12,906 bases of DNA, taken from Erysipelotrichaceae bacterium. GTDB taxonomy: Bacteria > Bacillota_I > Bacilli_A > Erysipelotrichales > Erysipelotrichaceae. Below the pieces are notes generated by a model. That model was not told where the DNA came from. It ran no database searches and saw only the letters and a list, made by a program, of their open reading frames with translations. Location: assembly GCA_024709285.1 (NCBI GenBank), contig JANJWY010000027.1, positions 1 to 12,906 of the forward strand, written 5' to 3'. The translations under genes were made by a program, and so were the position numbers. Below are positions 12,151 through 12,906 of the stretch, piece after piece; the first letter of the stretch is position 1; each line of letters begins with the position of its first letter.

Positions 12151-12906
12151 ACCCTTCGGTAAATGCTGAATACTCACGACCTCAAGGTTTTTACCCTCTT
12201 CAGCCACTAGAAGCATCCCTTCCGAAGTAACTTTTCGAATGACTGCAGGTTTCAAGTTGGTCACAACGATGACCTTCTTACCTACCATGTCCTCTGGCTT
12301 AACCTGAGGTGATATACCACTGACGATTTGACGGACTTTATCCCCGGTATCGATTTGACTGACCAACAGTTTGTCGGCTTCCGGATGTTTTTCGCAAGAC
12401 AACACCTCGCCGACTTTTAATTCAATTTTACCAAACTCCTCAAAACTGATTTCCGGTTTTGATGGAACTGTTTCAACCTTTTTCGGCTGGGTCAACGTTT
12501 CAAATGCAGCCAGCGTTTCTTTGACATCCAACCGGCCGAACAATATGACACTTTCCTTGCTCAAGTGATGGTTTGACTCAAGTAAACCGAAAGTCCGGGC
12601 GCTATCCAACGTGCGCTGATTCGTATTGAGCAGATCAAGGATTTTCTTTGATGTTTCAGGAACAAAAGACTCTAAAGCAACTCCGCATATCCGAATACTC
12701 TCCAACAAATGATACAGCACCGACTTTAATCGCGGAAAATTCGCTTCATCTTTAGCAAGTCCCCACGGCGTTGTTTCATCGATATATTTATTGCAACGGC
12801 GAAGCACAGTGATGATCTCATCAATCGCATCCGCTACATGCAACCCTTCCATCGCCGCTTCAACTTTTCCAACCAACGCAGATGCCAGTTCGATCAGCTC
12901 ATCATC
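12136..12906 (-). CDS. metG: Methionyl-tRNA synthetase, C-terminal part (cut by the right edge)
   Basis: MetRS joins methionine to its tRNA. The 256 visible residues are the C-terminal part; the catalytic domain lies beyond the edge. The first part is the helical anticodon-binding region, with family wording RCNKYIDETTPWGLAKDE. A Lys/Pro-rich linker (QPKKVETVPSKPE) follows. The last 105 or so residues are the EMAP/Trbp111-like tRNA-binding OB-fold, starting FEEFGKIELKVGEVLSCEKHPEADKLLVSQID and including IVSGI and VVTNLKPAVIRKVTSEGMLL. This domain dimerises and raises tRNA affinity in such enzymes. The open frame continues past an internal TTG at 12876 to the window edge, so the gene extends further. 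The stop codon is inside a terminator hairpin. Confidence 0.95.
   Translation of the reverse strand, partial: DDELIELASALVGKVEAAMEGLHVADAIDEIITVLRRCNKYIDETTPWGLAKDEANFPRLKSVLYHLLESIRICGVALESFVPETSKKILDLLNTNQRTLDSARTFGLLESNHHLSKESVILFGRLDVKETLAAFETLTQPKKVETVPSKPEISFEEFGKIELKVGEVLSCEKHPEADKLLVSQIDTGDKVRQIVSGISPQVKPEDMVGKKVIVVTNLKPAVIRKVTSEGMLLVAEEGKNLEVVSIQHLPKGSIVR

Overview
The window looks like ordinary chromosome from a low- to mid-GC Gram-positive bacterium (Bacillota). The signs are strong AGGAGG-type ribosome sites before almost every gene, a mnmG-rsmG-noc block of the kind found near the replication origin, a YtrA-type GntR/ABC operon, and a methionyl-tRNA synthetase with a C-terminal tRNA-binding domain. 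TGA is used as a stop codon, so this is not a mollicute with the altered code. A lineage such as Erysipelotrichia would fit, but that is a guess from overall character. I see no phage, transposon, CRISPR, tRNA or rRNA, and no gene-free stretch longer than about 120 bases.

Left part (1-3261, minus strand): mnmG, a terminator, a new promoter, rsmG, then a ParB-family gene cut by the window edge. Its DNA-recognition residues and wording match Noc, the nucleoid occlusion factor, better than Spo0J/ParB. The usual upstream partner mnmE is absent. Instead, a plus-strand gene for a ferritin-like/VIT1 membrane protein (probable iron or manganese export) diverges from mnmG.

Middle (4265-7756, plus strand): a compact three-gene operon of a YtrA-type GntR repressor, an ABC ATPase and a 726-residue ABC-2 permease with a large C-terminal soluble domain. 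It is preceded by a sigma-A-like promoter overlapping an inverted repeat and ends in a strong bidirectional terminator. Inside the ATPase gene lies a perfect 14-base match to the Bacillus Noc-binding site, about 4.6 kb from the noc-like gene.

Right part: on the minus strand, an archaeal-type phosphoenolpyruvate carboxylase preceded by an Asp/Glu racemase-family gene, suggesting an oxaloacetate/aspartate theme. A small DUF2721-like membrane protein lies on the plus strand. It converges with a minus-strand series running from metG (partial, cut by the right edge) through an unrecognised two-helix membrane protein to an AlkA-like DNA glycosylase.

The main points of interest are the Noc-like protein that lacks room for the membrane-targeting N-terminus together with a canonical Noc site in the same window, the archaeal-type PEPC in a bacterium, the ABC permease with an uncharacterised soluble domain, and three intrinsic terminators whose hairpins contain the stop codon of the gene they end. 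I did not find a clearly new multi-gene system.
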